64,000 nt of DNA from Biomphalaria glabrata (GCF_947242115.1 NC_074727.1:27787842-27851841); one strand, 5' to 3'. Shown: positions 33,512-46,400, counted from the stretch's first letter. A program made the numbers and translations. Notes: a model not told the origin generated them from the letters alone.

Positions 33512-33674
33512 TATGATTGTGATATGCAGGCAAAATCTCGGGAATATGACAATTACTTAGTTTTCAAAACTGCAGATCATGGGATGAACATTTTATGTCT
33601 GTGGGGATGAAATGTAGTATGAAATGTGACATCCTAGAATTTATGGCACAATTGTGTTTCAATATGGTCTAAGA
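33131..33674. other. Unclassified sequence with microsatellites
   Basis: Contains a GC-rich palindromic-looking block (gcacggggctccgccccttac, cut here as gcacggggctccgcccctta) near 33256, and a tgtgtg/acacac plus long (at)n run at 33435-33508. No coding signal. Confidence 0.5.
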
Positions 33675-33970
33675 CAGTGATGCCCAAACTATGTCCCGCG
33701 GGCCAGATTCGGCCGGCGACGTGGCTCCTTCGGGCCCACTTAAACATCGGCACAAAGTGAAGAAATTTGCAAAAATGCTGAAAAATGTATTTTAGATACA
33801 TTAGGACTCTCACTTTTTTCTTTGATGTATTTCATTCCAATGTATGGAAGTCTAGTATTTCATATATTTTGTTTTTAAATGAACTCGACACTTATTTTGT
33901 TCGGTGACAAGTGTTGACAGTTGTTTTCAGTTCTTGGATGATTCCGCTGCTGTCTTGAGCTAGTCGTGTC
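33675..33970. mobile_element. hAT-like transposon end
   Basis: Begins cagtgatgcccaaactatgt then cccgcgggcca, the characteristic terminal wording of hAT transposons. The other end is absent; the LINE starts nearby and probably truncated it. Confidence 0.6.
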
Positions 33971-33974
33971 CTTA

Positions 33975-36690
33975 ACATCTTGTGTGTAACACATGACATC
34001 AATTCTGAATCATTCATCATTACAGCTCGACTCCAAACAAAGCAAATTAAAGTCACTACCATCCAAGCTTATGCTCCTACAGAGGATGCAGAAGATACCA
34101 TCAAAGATCATTTCTATAATCAACTACAAACCACTCTTGATGAAACACCTACTCACGACCTAATTCTACTGATGGGAGACTTTAACGCCAAAATCAATCC
34201 CAACCGAACTGGCTTTGAATATGTAATGGGACCATATGGCTCTGCAGAAAACATCAGTGATAATGGCGAGCGCTTGATTTCTCTCTGCGCATCCAACAGC
34301 CTTTCAATTGGAAACACATATTTTAAGCACAAACAAATACACAAAAAAAACATGGCGATCACCAAATGGAGAAACCTTCAACGAGATAGATTACATTTGC
34401 ATCTCCAAACGATGGAGGTCATCTCTGTTAGACGTGCGGACCCGCAGAGGAGCTGATATCGGCTCAGACCACTACCTTGTCAGTGGCAAATGTAAGCTCC
34501 GATTGAAACGCCAACCAAAACAAACCACACGACCCCGCCCATTTAATGTAGAGAAGCTTAAAGACGGCAATACTGCAGCACAGTTCCAATTGAAACTAAC
34601 GAACCGCTTTGAGGCTCTTGCAGATATATTGACCCTTGAAGAAGAGTGGGCCAACTTCAAAGATACCACTATTGGGTGCGCGGAAGAAGTTATCGGAAGG
34701 AGGCGAGGCTCATACAAGGAACGGTGGATACAAGACAGAACATGGAAATTGATAGATGAGAGGAAAGAGGCCAAACGTAGACGAGATCAGAAAAATGAAA
34801 CACAGGATCGCAGCCTAGCGGAAGAAGCCTATAGGGAAGCAGATCTGAAAGTAAAGAGAAGCTGTCGGCAAGATAAACGGGACTGGATTGAGCAGAAGGG
34901 ACAAGAGGCACAAGCAGCTGCAAGCAGAAATGACACAAAAACCCTCCATCGTATTGTCCGAGATCTCACTGGAGCAAAGAGTGGACATGGGGCACCAATA
35001 AAAGACAAGCAAGGCAAAACTTTGTTAACCAAAGAAGAACAGGATGCAAGATGGGTAGAGCACTTTAAAGAGACCCTTAACCAACTGTCGCCAGACCTAA
35101 CTTACATATTCAAGGACCCCTCTCCAGACAATGATCTCAAGGTCAAGACAGACCCAATAACTGCTGAGGAGGTTACCATGGCCATAGCAGTGCTAAAGAA
35201 TAACAAAGCAACAGGACTAGACATGATATCAGCAGAAATGCTAAAATATGGGGGACAGTGCATTGTTAACAGAATGACTGATCTCTTAAATCTCTGTTGG
35301 CGAACTTCAAAAGTCCCAGAGGACTGGCAAAAGGGAGTGATTGTAAAGCTTCCAAAAAAGGGCAACTTGGCAGATTGCAACAACTGGAGGGGCATTACTC
35401 TCCTCTCTGTCCCAGGCAAAGTTTTCAGCACTGTTTTGTTGAGACGGCTTCAACAGTCTGTAGATGAAAGGCTCAGAGAAGAACAAGCAGGTTTCCGAAG
35501 AGGCAGATCATGTACAGAGCAGATTTTCGTTTTACGAAATATCATAGAACAAAGTCTTGAGTACCAACAACGGCTAATGATCAGTTTTGTGGACTTCAAA
35601 AAAGCGTTTGATAGTGTCCACCGAGAATCACTATGGAAAATAGTTAGAGAATACGGTATCCCAGAAAAAATCGTCCAGATCCTACGACGCCTTTACAGTC
35701 AGTCTAGTTGCTGCATTAAAACAGAAGAGGGAACAACAGAGTTTTTTACAATCGAGACAGGTGTGAGACAGGGGTGCATCTTATCTCCCTTCCTTTTCCT
35801 CCTAGCCATCGACTACATAATGAGGAGAGCAATGAACCAGACTGCCTTTGGTATTCCATGGCATGAACAACTCCGATTGATGGACTTGGACTTTGCTGAT
35901 GATGTTGCACTACTCGGGGCTACAAATAAATGCATTCAAGAAATGACGGAGAGCCTAGACAGAGAGGCACCCAAAATTGGCCTCCGCATAAACTTGGATA
36001 AGACTAAAATTATGCGAGTGGGATATAAGGCAAAGGGTGTCCCCATCAGACTTGGCGAGTCAAAGCTTGAAGAGCTGGACAAGTTCACGTACCTTGGCAG
36101 CATCATAACAAATGATGGAGATGCTTACCATGATGTAGCATGTCGAATAGGAAAGGCAGGGAGCATTTTCCAAAGGCTGCAGCCTATTTGGACTAGCCAA
36201 GCCATTGGACTCGAGACAAAAATACACCTTCTCAACACAATCGTCATTCCAACTGCTACATATGCATGTGAGACGTGGAAGTCATCTGTCAAAATTGAGA
36301 AAAGACTAAATGTGGCTCAACAGAGATGGCTGAGACGGATTTTGGGAGTCAGTTACACAGACCGGATCTCAAACAAGGAAATCCTATGCCGAACTGGGAG
36401 TCGAACACTTAGTGAGGTTGTGACTGAGCGTCGCATGAGGTTTGCGGGACATGTTCTACGTCAAAATGAATTACGCACACCAAGAGTTGCGATAACCTGG
36501 AAGCCAAAACGAGGAAAGCGCAAACAGGGACGTCCTCGTATTACCTGGCGACACACCTTCATGGAGGACCTCAGAACAGTGGACACCAGATGGGAGGAGG
36601 CTCCAGACATTGCCAGTGACAGATCATTATGGAGACAGCTTGCCGCCCAATGCGCCGAACGGCGCGGGAGGACCTAAGTCTAAGTCTAAG
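33975..36690 (+). mobile_element. 5'-truncated LINE, RTE-like, one main frameshift
   Basis: Starts inside the endonuclease (IQAYAPTEDA, LLMGDFNAKINPN) and continues through a frame change near the A run at 34344-34351 into one 789-codon frame: NEIDYICIS, SDHYLV, then RT with NNKATGLDMISAEMLKYG, WRGITLLSVPGKVFS, QAGFRRGRSC, FVDFKKAFDSVHRESLW, GVRQGCILSPFLFLL and FADDVALLG, then CETWKSSVKIEKRLN, QRWLRRILGVSYTDRIS and RMRFAGHVLRQ. The tail is an aagtct repeat. The frame is otherwise open, so decay is slight, but the N-terminal endonuclease is missing. Confidence 0.88.
34308..36677 (+). CDS. LINE endonuclease end and reverse transcriptase ORF
   Basis: 789 codons. Residues about 15-60 finish the endonuclease (NEIDYICISKRW, RRGADIGSDHYLVSGKCKL, whose SDH holds the catalytic His). 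About 170-290 is a charged linker. About 290-600 is RT with YGG, FVDFKKAFD, RQGC and the catalytic FADD. The C-terminus carries the thumb and a basic KRGKRKQGRPRITWRHTF segment, but no C2H2 finger, unlike the 9.5-13.2 kb element. The nominal ATG at 34308 is an artefact of the frame change; the protein frame enters from upstream. The enzyme performs target-primed reverse transcription; this copy cannot be autonomous because its 5' end is missing. Confidence 0.85.
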   Translation: METHILSTNKYTKKTWRSPNGETFNEIDYICISKRWRSSLLDVRTRRGADIGSDHYLVSGKCKLRLKRQPKQTTRPRPFNVEKLKDGNTAAQFQLKLTNRFEALADILTLEEEWANFKDTTIGCAEEVIGRRRGSYKERWIQDRTWKLIDERKEAKRRRDQKNETQDRSLAEEAYREADLKVKRSCRQDKRDWIEQKGQEAQAAASRNDTKTLHRIVRDLTGAKSGHGAPIKDKQGKTLLTKEEQDARWVEHFKETLNQLSPDLTYIFKDPSPDNDLKVKTDPITAEEVTMAIAVLKNNKATGLDMISAEMLKYGGQCIVNRMTDLLNLCWRTSKVPEDWQKGVIVKLPKKGNLADCNNWRGITLLSVPGKVFSTVLLRRLQQSVDERLREEQAGFRRGRSCTEQIFVLRNIIEQSLEYQQRLMISFVDFKKAFDSVHRESLWKIVREYGIPEKIVQILRRLYSQSSCCIKTEEGTTEFFTIETGVRQGCILSPFLFLLAIDYIMRRAMNQTAFGIPWHEQLRLMDLDFADDVALLGATNKCIQEMTESLDREAPKIGLRINLDKTKIMRVGYKAKGVPIRLGESKLEELDKFTYLGSIITNDGDAYHDVACRIGKAGSIFQRLQPIWTSQAIGLETKIHLLNTIVIPTATYACETWKSSVKIEKRLNVAQQRWLRRILGVSYTDRISNKEILCRTGSRTLSEVVTERRMRFAGHVLRQNELRTPRVAITWKPKRGKRKQGRPRITWRHTFMEDLRTVDTRWEEAPDIASDRSLWRQLAAQCAERRGRT

Positions 36691-37145
36691 TTATCTAGCC
36701 TTGGTAAGGCCAATAATAGAATAAGAATTCTTTGGGAAATTGGGGCATCAACTCAAAAAAACTAGAACAGACACAAAATAGAACAGTGCGATTCATAATA
36801 AACAAATATCTACATTTGTGATTAGAGTAACAACTTTTGTAAAATCATTAAATTTAGAGACGCTTGAGGATAGAAGACATTAAAAGTAACGAATCAATTA
36901 TTTTTCAAACACAAAAACAAAATCTAATAAAATAATCAGAACGACACAAATATAAATGCTAGGACAGATTTCTAGTGCCATTAGAGAATGGAATAAGTTT
37001 TCTTAGTCAGCCAAGAAAACCAATGACTTGGCAGAGTTTAAGTCATTGATTAACATGCATGATTAGATGAATCTAGGGAAACGCGTAGGACGTAATCATC
37101 TTCCTTCTGAAGTAACGTTTGTATTTTAAAAGATAATAGAAAGAA
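36691..37145 (+). mobile_element. Jockey-like LINE 3' fragment next to the RPLP1 promoter
   Basis: ccttggtaaggccaataata, ctagaacagacacaaaatag and agtcattgattaacatgcat parallel the copy at 2240-2700. It ends about 80 bp before the probable RPLP1 start site. Confidence 0.75.
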
Positions 37146-37204
37146 GAAAAAAGAATAAAGCGAATAATTGTGATTAAGAAAAAGCAAAACAAAACGGAAG
37201 TCTG

Positions 37205-37336
37205 CAATATTAGACCTTTTCCGCTTCCTTTTCCAATCTACCAAGGAACAAAAGTGTATCGTTCTCTTTAGAGCTAAGGCCATCCGGCGACGTACACTAT
37301 AATTTTTTATTAATCCATACAAAAAAAGCTAATAAA
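37205..37336 (+). promoter_or_regulatory. RPLP1: RPLP1 promoter/5' UTR with TOP-like pyrimidine tract
   Basis: The tract cttccttttcc at 37224-37234 resembles the 5' terminal oligopyrimidine start of ribosomal-protein mRNAs, giving a 5' UTR of about 113 nt. A second pyrimidine run (gttctcttt) lies at 37261. No TATA box is visible, as usual for this class. TOP mRNAs are translated under mTOR/LARP1 control in animals; the start site itself is inferred. Confidence 0.5.
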
Positions 37337-37408
37337 ATGGCAGGAGAAGACGAGTTAGCATGCGTGTATGCCGCATTGATCCTTGCAGATGACCAAGTTG
37401 CAATTACC
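37337..37408 (+). CDS. RPLP1: RPLP1 exon 1 (coding part)
   Basis: 24 codons from ATG, ending in phase 0 before gtaagt at 37409. Confidence 0.95.
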
Positions 37409-40400
37409 GTAAGTAATCGATGTTGTTAAATTTTGGCTAAGTGTAAGCTAAATAAAAAAAAAAAAAAAAAGAAACAGATCTAGATCTATAACTTATAGAT
37501 TTTTAGATCTAGGTGAATAGGTGGATTTCATATATCTTTCGCTAAATTATATTTGCTAGCCATCCAGATCTGACTAGACTACATCCAGAAAGTAACCTAA
37601 CCTTACCCTAACCCATTACTCACAACTGGCTACTGCCCTGGTGTAAAAGATCTTTTTGGCCATGCAGCATGCTTAACCAAGTTTCGGCAATTTTTTTATG
37701 TTATAAAATCTATAACTCCATAATGGCCTGACCTATGAATTCATCATTCTTTTGTCTATATTAATATAGATATTGTTACGTATTTCTGAATCTTCTGGCT
37801 AGATGTATTAGTTGGCACACAAATAAAAACACAGCAAAGAACTTGACGACTAAACTTTCAGTTTCATATAACTTTAATGACTATTAACTCTAACAATTCG
37901 TTACTGTAACATGTAGCGTAGAAGACTGTACAATATCTGTCAGTTTACAGTTAGCTATACTTCGTTGCAATTCATCTCTTCACTTCGTTGCAATTCATCT
38001 CTTCTCAACTTTCCTCGAGCCGTATTCCACAGAACAGACCAACGACACACTTCCCAGTGTCGCTCCAGGTCTCCCAAAGCTGAACCAAGTCGTACTCAAG
38101 TCTACCGAATCAGAGCCGCACACGTCTTACATCGACTGTATCGACTGTAACGGTTCAAGTCCACTGTAGTTCGCTGTATAGACTTTAACGACAGTAGTCC
38201 ACTCCAGTTAACTTTACCCTAGTTAACTTGCATCGAGTCGTACACATTTCTCTTCCACAGAGCCGCACACGTCTTACATTGTCTGTATCGACTGTCACGA
38301 CTCCATATGACTGACTTTCACATTAACTTTCTGGCTTATATAGAGTCCCTAATCGCTTCTCCAAAGTTGCACAAACACTCCTAGTATCCTCTGGAATAAC
38401 ATGTCAGGAAACGTCACATCCTGTCTTTATTTATACATGTAGATTCCAGAAAACACTCGCTGCAGTGTCATCAAGTCGGGGTCACACGTAGTGACCTTTA
38501 TCTGTCACTGTTCATTAGTAACTGTCCCCCTGGAACAACACGTGTGGACACGTCACATCCTGTCTTTGTACATGTAGATTCCAGGGAACACTAGCTGCTG
38601 TGTCATCTCGCTGGGGTCATACGTTGACCTCTACCTATCACTGTTCATTTGTAACACTATTTATATTCACAATGTAGGTACTTTGATAAAAATTTCAGAC
38701 TCAATATATTGTATTGAAACTAATATAGTTAGTTAGAGCTTTTGGAACTGAGTTTATTGATACCTCATTTATGTTTCTAAGTTGATTAGAACAGAAGTTA
38801 TAGCAATTTTAGTGGCAAAAATTTTGCCTATATTATTTTTTTAAAATTGTGACCGAAAAAGGAAAATTTCACATTAAAAATGCTGTAACTTATTTACTAT
38901 TTGAGTTATTTGCATTTAATTTTCACCAGAAATACATGATTATGTCCTGATATTTATTTCAATTTCAAACAAGTGGTAGACTGTGACATAATGTTCTTAT
39001 TCGTTTTTAAAGTGAGGTTACTTGTAAAAAAAAGAAACGGTCGACAAGAAGTACTTTTTCACATTTAGAAGACTCTAACTTTTAAACCTTAAGAGATAAT
39101 TGAATACAATTTTAAACAGAGATGCTTTATTATCTGTTGATACTTATTTTACTTTTAAATTATAGATAGAAGTCCAAGAAAATATTTTACACTTTATGAT
39201 GTGACACAACATGTAAAAAAAAATGACAAAGTACTTTTTTTCCATTAATAGGCTGTATTTTTTAACTTTCAGAGCTATATAAATAAAATTTTCAACACAA
39301 ATGCATGAAATTAATTGTGTTGTTCCTTTTATTATTTTGAAACCTGAGATTTGTGTTAACACAACTTTTTTTGTTATAGATCTGTGGCGTCAGTAAGTAA
39401 ATGTAATACGTCACCAGGTCGAAAATAATTTTCCAATATATGAATTTTTTTGCTTGCGCCCAATGATGGTGTCAGAATATGTAAAAGTATTTATAACATC
39501 CCTGTCTGTTGCTGTCACATTAGTGTGTATGACAATCATGTCACATCGCAGCCTCCTTTAGTTATGCCCATCGCCAATGATGTTCTCTGTGGAGAAAAAA
39601 AAATAAAGCTCTTAGTCATGATTGAAGCTTCATTTAACACCATATCAACATAAATGTCATAAACAACTTTAATTTTAAAAGAATATTTTTAGGACTTGAT
39701 CCTGTATAAAAATCTATGTTATGTCTCTGTATCTAGCCAAGAAATCTTATCTAGAATTTACTTATTTAGATTTGATTGATCAGTGATCTCTCATTGATTT
39801 GATCTAACTCTAGATCTAGAATCTAGTAATGAATACTATTGACTTTTTATTTGTCTACTCATCTAGATTTGCTTAGAATCACTATATTTACTTAGTATTA
39901 TATATTAAAAGTGAAATAATTTAATTAAAATTCATAGATCTAGATAGATTGTGGAAAACAATTACGATAATGCAACTAGATCAAGATTTATAATTATTTT
40001 TTAATTATCGGCCATTATCGCGACAAATATTATTATTTTTTAAAAAATCCTTTCAAAACTTAAGTAGTGAGTAAATATCATTATAAAGATATTATTTATG
40101 AAGTTTTAAATCATCGATGATCAAAGAAAATGAAGGATTATGATGGATTTCAAAAGGGAATGTGAAATACAAAAAGGATGCAGCCATTGATAAACATAGG
40201 ATCTATCACTTCCTGTCTAGTAATGGCGGCCGGTTTCACTTTAAAAAATTAGACCTGGCCCAGTCCGTTGGCATTTGCCACTAAACAGGAGCACTTATTG
40301 CAATAAACTTTATTAAACTAATTAGCTTTAATATTAAACTAACCCAAATAACTAAATTTAAATGTAGAATGAGCTTAATAAAAAAGAATTTGGTGGTCAA

Positions 40401-43400
40401 CTTACCAGTATGCTCAACACGATGGATCTCCATGAAAACAATAGAATTTATGGTGATGTAGATCTAAAGAATTAATAAATATCCTGTCCTTGTGCGATAA
40501 AAAAGCTTTGATTATCCTTTTGAGCATGGATTTTGAAAACAATATCAGAATGGAACACAATGCCTATTGTCCTGGGCTTATATACTGACAGCGGTTAACT
40601 ACCAGTTCCGGAAACCAAAAAAAAATCTAGCACAACCGGAAAATCAAAGTACCTACACAATGCATAGATGATAGAGTCTAGATTCCAGAGTAAAGGTAGG
40701 TCGTTCAGTCTGCCTTAAAAAACACCCACATTTTATTGGTCCCACTTTGCCTAGAAACGAGGTTAGGGTATCCCATTTTCTATTTAAAAGCCTCTTGTTA
40801 GGCCGTTCGGTGATATAATAGTTATTTACTTATTATTATTAATATTTATTATATACAAGATTACTTTCAAATCAAAAGCCGCTGGAATTAGGTACTTAGA
40901 CAAAAAAAATCTATATGAACAGAAGCTATTTAAGTTATGTAGCGCTTGCTGAGAGGGTCACAATGATACCACATTTATCTTTCTATGTTATGTAAGAGCA
41001 AAATTATGCCGTTTTATGTGTAGAAAAATGGACTATACTCTAACTCTAGTATATAGCAGCTAGTCTAGCAGTTTATAGGGCAGTAGTGTAAGGATGTCAA
41101 AGTACCTACTGGAATTGTCAATACTAATTACACACATAGAAGCAGCAATTGGTGAGCTTTAAAACGATGTTTGGGGTCAACAGAATACGAAGATATTACA
41201 AAGAATAAACTTTAACCTGCAACAGTTTCATACTCGCTAAAGTTATCTTCAAATTTCAAACAAGAATTGATAGGTCATCCATTTCTTTAAGTGGGAAAGG
41301 AGAGTCTGGGTTGTGAAATGTATTTGTTTCTAGATCTATGTCTATTTAGAACATGGATACTTCTTCTTCTAGCCAGCTTTATGCTGCTGAGCTGTGAGCT
41401 CTTTTGCAGAACATGGATACAATAAAGCTGGCATGCTGGCAAAATAAAAGTTAAAAAAAAAAAAGCTTGCCAGCAAATGCCAGTCCAACGGATTGCCAGC
41501 TCGGTGTTGGACTTTTTTTCTTCATTTGCAATAAAACGTTTAGGTCTTTCAAACTCAAAATTAATAAGTCAAGTTCAAAGAAAGACAGGAAGTTTGGCGC
41601 ATGTGCTTATTTCCGAACTTTGATCTAGAAACAAACCACATAGGTTAGATCTAGTAAGTAGATTTCTAGATCTAGCTCCAATTCTAATAAGTTTAATCTA
41701 CCAGCATAAGAACTTATCTTCTTTTAAAAAAATGAAACCAGATCTAGAGGCTAGATCTAGTCTAGAGATCTAGATCTATTTCTACATTTTAAAATGATTT
41801 TAGAAGCTGAACGTATTTACCAGAAAATATGAAATTTAATTTCAAATTACCGTATCATTGCCTTATATGAATAATGATGGGTAATCCTGTATATCCTGAC
41901 GAAGCTATATAGTGTAGATTTGAATAAGATTCTTGGATGATAGATCAATATCTTATCTTATATCAATGAGTATTAAGTTTTAACTATTAGAATAGATCTA
42001 GATAATTAGTTATAATCTTAGTTACAATCTATCACAAGATCTAGGTCTAGTAAACTAGTGCTGGGCAGAAGCAGCGTAGATCATATTAATTATCTTTTAG
42101 AAGTCTAGATTTCTAGATTATTCTGTGGCATTTATGTCTCGAGAGACGATCTTTTCCCTTTGCAACTTCTTGTGTGACTAAAGAGGTCAATCCTTGATAC
42201 ACATATGTGTTCACCAGGCGTTGTTGCATTTTCACCCCTTTTTGCTTCTGTTGTGTATGACATCTGCAATCCGAGACCCTTCCCTTTTGATCTCTCTCTC
42301 CATGTGGATCTATCCAGTGCTACTTTTTCCCAGCTGCTAGTGTCGATGTATGCAAACCCAATATGAAGCTCTTCAAAATTGACACTAGATTACTCTAGAT
42401 TCTAATTAAATCTAATAAAAGGCTAGACTCAGATCTAGTAGGTGATTCTATGATTCTAGCTAGATTAGTATTCTAGATCTAACTTCCAAGATCTTGAACT
42501 AAATCTAAATCTAGAGTATATAATTAACATAAATTATGATTTGGGTCTAGGCTAGATCTAGGTCAAATCTAGTTAACTTGTAGCTCTAGTGACTCTTTTC
42601 CTAGAGAGTTGAATGTCTAGACTTAGACTCAGAGACTATTGTCATTGTGAGTATGTCTACATCCCCCAATACTTAATAGTTTCTTTCTTTACTAGACCTA
42701 GCTATAGATAGGACATAGGTGTAAATTGATGATCTACTCTGTTACTATTATCTTAGAATATGAATGACATCTTGACTAATTCTAGATCTACATAATCTAG
42801 TAAATCAGTACAAGTTACTATTAGTTAGAAGAATGTCAATATCACTTTCTCTATTATTTTCAGGTTCAGATCTAAAACTGTGTACTACCTACTCAAAATA
42901 TCTTCCAGTTGATAAAGATACCATTTTTTCACAAAAATTGATCATTTAAGCTAGAAACATCTAATTACCGTAGCATGTAAAAATAGCTCTGTTATCGCTC
43001 TCTGTTAGAGTTGAAAAGGTGTAAATTAAATTATTAAAAGCTTAGAACAGCGCCGGTAATGAAACAACCTAAGATCTGACTCTCTGCGACTAGTTGCCAA
43101 ATGGTTAACTCAGCAAAATAAAATTGGTATCATTGCAAAGCATTTTTTAGGCTGTCTAAAAATTAACCATTCAACGCAATGTTTTAATAACAAAACTAAA
43201 AGTTTCTGCGATATAAACCAAAAAAAAGATCCACTAGTTATTTTTTTTTTAACATGTTTGACCTGACCTTCATCCAATTTGCAACCAAAACTCAAATAAG
43301 ATAGCCAATGTGTTTTTTTTTAAAACATAATTTTTTTACAATTTTGCCAAAATGTGTAATGTATATATAAAATGTATATACCCGTATATCTTATCTATAT

Positions 43401-46400
43401 GTATATATTGAGTGCATAAGTTTGGTAAATGAAAATGTGCTTGAATACATCACTATGATGTGTGTGTATATATCATGTATATTTTTTCTTTTAGAGTGAC
43501 AAAATAGCAACTCTCTTAAAAGCTGCTGGTGTATCTGTTGAACCATACTGGCCTGGTATGTATATTTGGATAAAAAAATTAATAATCTAAAATTTTAATT
43601 TAATACTGTAACTCTAAATCAAATCCTAATAAGCATACCTAAATGTAGCATGCCATGAATTGGTAAATGTTGTAGCTACTCAATATTTAAAAACTTGTTA
43701 ATCTATATATTGAACTCATTGGCAGGTCTGTTTGCAAAGGCTCTTGATGGTATGAATGTTAAAGATCTGATCACCAATGTTGGTAGTTCAGCTGGTTCTG
43801 CCCCTGCTGCTGCTGCTGCTCCAGCCCCTGCTGCTGCAGCTGCAAGCAAGGCTCCTGCAGGTACTTGTCCTAGATTTATTATATTATAAATGTTCAGTGA
43901 TTGAAGATGGCCTTGGCTCAAGCAAGCATTTCACCTGGCAGTATTTTTCTGAAAGCAGTGTAGAAATGTTTGTTTCCATTTATTGTTACCACTAAAGACA
44001 AGCTAGATCTAGTCTGTTGTGACTATTGTCTATGGTGACTATTGTCTATAATTAGAGCAATTATCAGCCTATTTTGTAGGCTACACCCCTCCGAGCCCTC
44101 CCTTACCTAAAGTCTTCTTGTTGTAATTGTAAGAGTGACTTCACATGGAAAGTCCGTAAATCTTCTAGATCTAGCTAAAATAAAATAAATAGATCTAATA
44201 AAAAATATAGATTTAGCTTATATCTCGTGAAGATAAATCACACCTAACCTGAAAACTTCGTGAATTTTAGTCAATTTAATGATCTCGATACATCTACATT
44301 ACTATAGAAATACACTAGATTCTAGATTTATGCTTAGTCACTAGTAACTAGAGAAGTTAAATTGCACACAAATTTAATGACTTAGATCTAGAGTCTAGAT
44401 TTATGGTAGTTTTAGTGAAGATAATTTGCACACAGCCGCGAAAGGTCCACAAATTTTAGTGACTTGGATCTAGTCTCTAGATAAAATCACTAGATTCTAG
44501 AGAAGATAATTCACACACAGCCCTGTAAAAGTCTGCAAAATTTAGTGTATAAGTTTGGTAAATGAAAATGTGCTTGAATACATCTACTGTAAATTCAGTG
44601 AAGATAATTCTCACAGCCTTGAAAAAGTCAGCAAATTTTAGTGACTTAGATCATGAGTCTAGATCGAAAACAAAAATATTTTGCATACAGCTGTGAAAAG
44701 TCCGTAAATATGATTTCACTCGTAAAAACCAGGGAAACTACAAGGTTGGATTCTGCTAGGGAAAAAACGCTAATAGGTCTAATCCCCCCCCCCCCCCAAG
44801 CTATTTTTTAGTACGCAAATGTTAACTAAACATTCAAATAGGCCTACATTGCCCTATATATTACAGGCTCTTGTTTATGAGAAGGATTTAACCATTTCAC
44901 CACTAAGCAGTTGTAAGAAACTATCTACCCCATCGCTAAGAGACGGTATCAGCTATTTTAAAAAATCAATTTTTTGACTAAATTCACAGAAAAAAACTAA
45001 TGAAACTAACAAAAACCTTCTTTTTATATTAGGAAAAATAGACCTAGGGTTAAGCATCATGTTTAAAGTCATAAATAGGCCTACAGGGCTCAAAAACATT
45101 AAAATATCACATCATATTTAGTTGCCTTCCAATATCCTGTTTCACTAGATCTAACATATTCAATACTGGATCTAGCATCAATTTATTTTCAGTATTATCA
45201 GTCTTAAATGGTTCTAAATCACTTACCCCAATCATTATATCCATATTCTACAGCTTAAACATTAATATTCCCATTAAAATCTTATTCTAGTAAAGCCTAA
45301 ATATGTTCCATTTTCTAGGCTAGCAAAAAAAAAAACACGTATTTTTCAAAAAATTAAAAATCCATTCTAACACCCTGCAGATACAAAATAAACACCTAAA
45401 AATAGCATCACTATCGCTCTTCTAGGTCAGATTTAGTAAAGGTATAAATAGTTATTTAAAAACTAGTAGTGCATGCGTAAACAAAACAACCCAAAATCGA
45501 CGATTGCCAGCGACTCTAGTTGTCAACCGGTACCGGCGACTCTATTTGTCAAAGGGTTAAGTAAGCTAATAAAAGAATAAAACATGACCTCAAATGCACA
45601 CCATGACTCTAGTATCTATAAGATACACATAGGAACTAAAAATGTACATTTCCATCACAGAAGGCATCTCTAAGAATGTTTGTTATACCAGTACCGGTAA
45701 TTAAAAATATGGAAAAGCAACCATTTGTGATGTGTTTTAAAATAAATATTTGAAAAAAAAAATGCTTGAGGTTTTGGAATGACAGTCAAGTTGTTACTTG
45801 ATTGAAAGATAACTCATTACATTTTCTGTGGACACACCACAACTGATAACATTGTTTCTGTGGCATATTGGCAATTTATTATTTCCAAAATCAAGTAACA
45901 ATAATTGATTTGATAAATGCTAAGTTTTGTGTATGTTTTACTATGTATCACATAAACGGGTGGGAAACACACATACATTTCATCCTTTAAAAAAATGTCA
46001 TGGATAAGTGCTACTAACCCTGTCAGAAAGAAATGCCTAGTTCTAATCAATATTAGTAGACTATTATGAAGATGCATACTACTATGCAATTTTCATGTCC
46101 ATGAAAATGCATGGGATTTAGTATCCAAGTGGAAAAAGAGGCCTTGAAGGGAATAAGTGAGTGCTGTTTTTATTTAAAGTATCAAAGCTCTATTGATTCA
46201 AAACACCTTAATATAGAGCTACTGTATTATCAAATAACTAGTCATTCTCATCTGGATATCACACAACTAGTGCTACACATTCTGGTGCCAACACATTAAG
46301 GCTATGAACTGTTCTATTTCAGAAGAGAAAAAGAAGGAAGCTAAGAAAGAAGAGTCAGATCACTCAGATGAGGATATGGGCTTTGGTAAGTTTGCAAGTA

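Larger units (their letters stand above)
37409..43494 (+). other. RPLP1: RPLP1 intron 1 (6.1 kb)
   Basis: Donor gtaagt, acceptor ttcttttag. It contains an LTR-like insertion (37774-38656), a C2H2-LINE fragment on the minus strand (42130-42366) and a possible piggyBac-type remnant ending at 43110. The rest (about 38660-42120) is AT-rich, with many agatctagatctag words and no recognisable gene or RNA. Confidence 0.85.

Noticed and set aside
43703-43995. Ala- and Leu-rich frames overlapping RPLP1 exon 3
   Set aside because: Alternate-frame and antisense shadows of the GCT repeat coding the P1 hinge.
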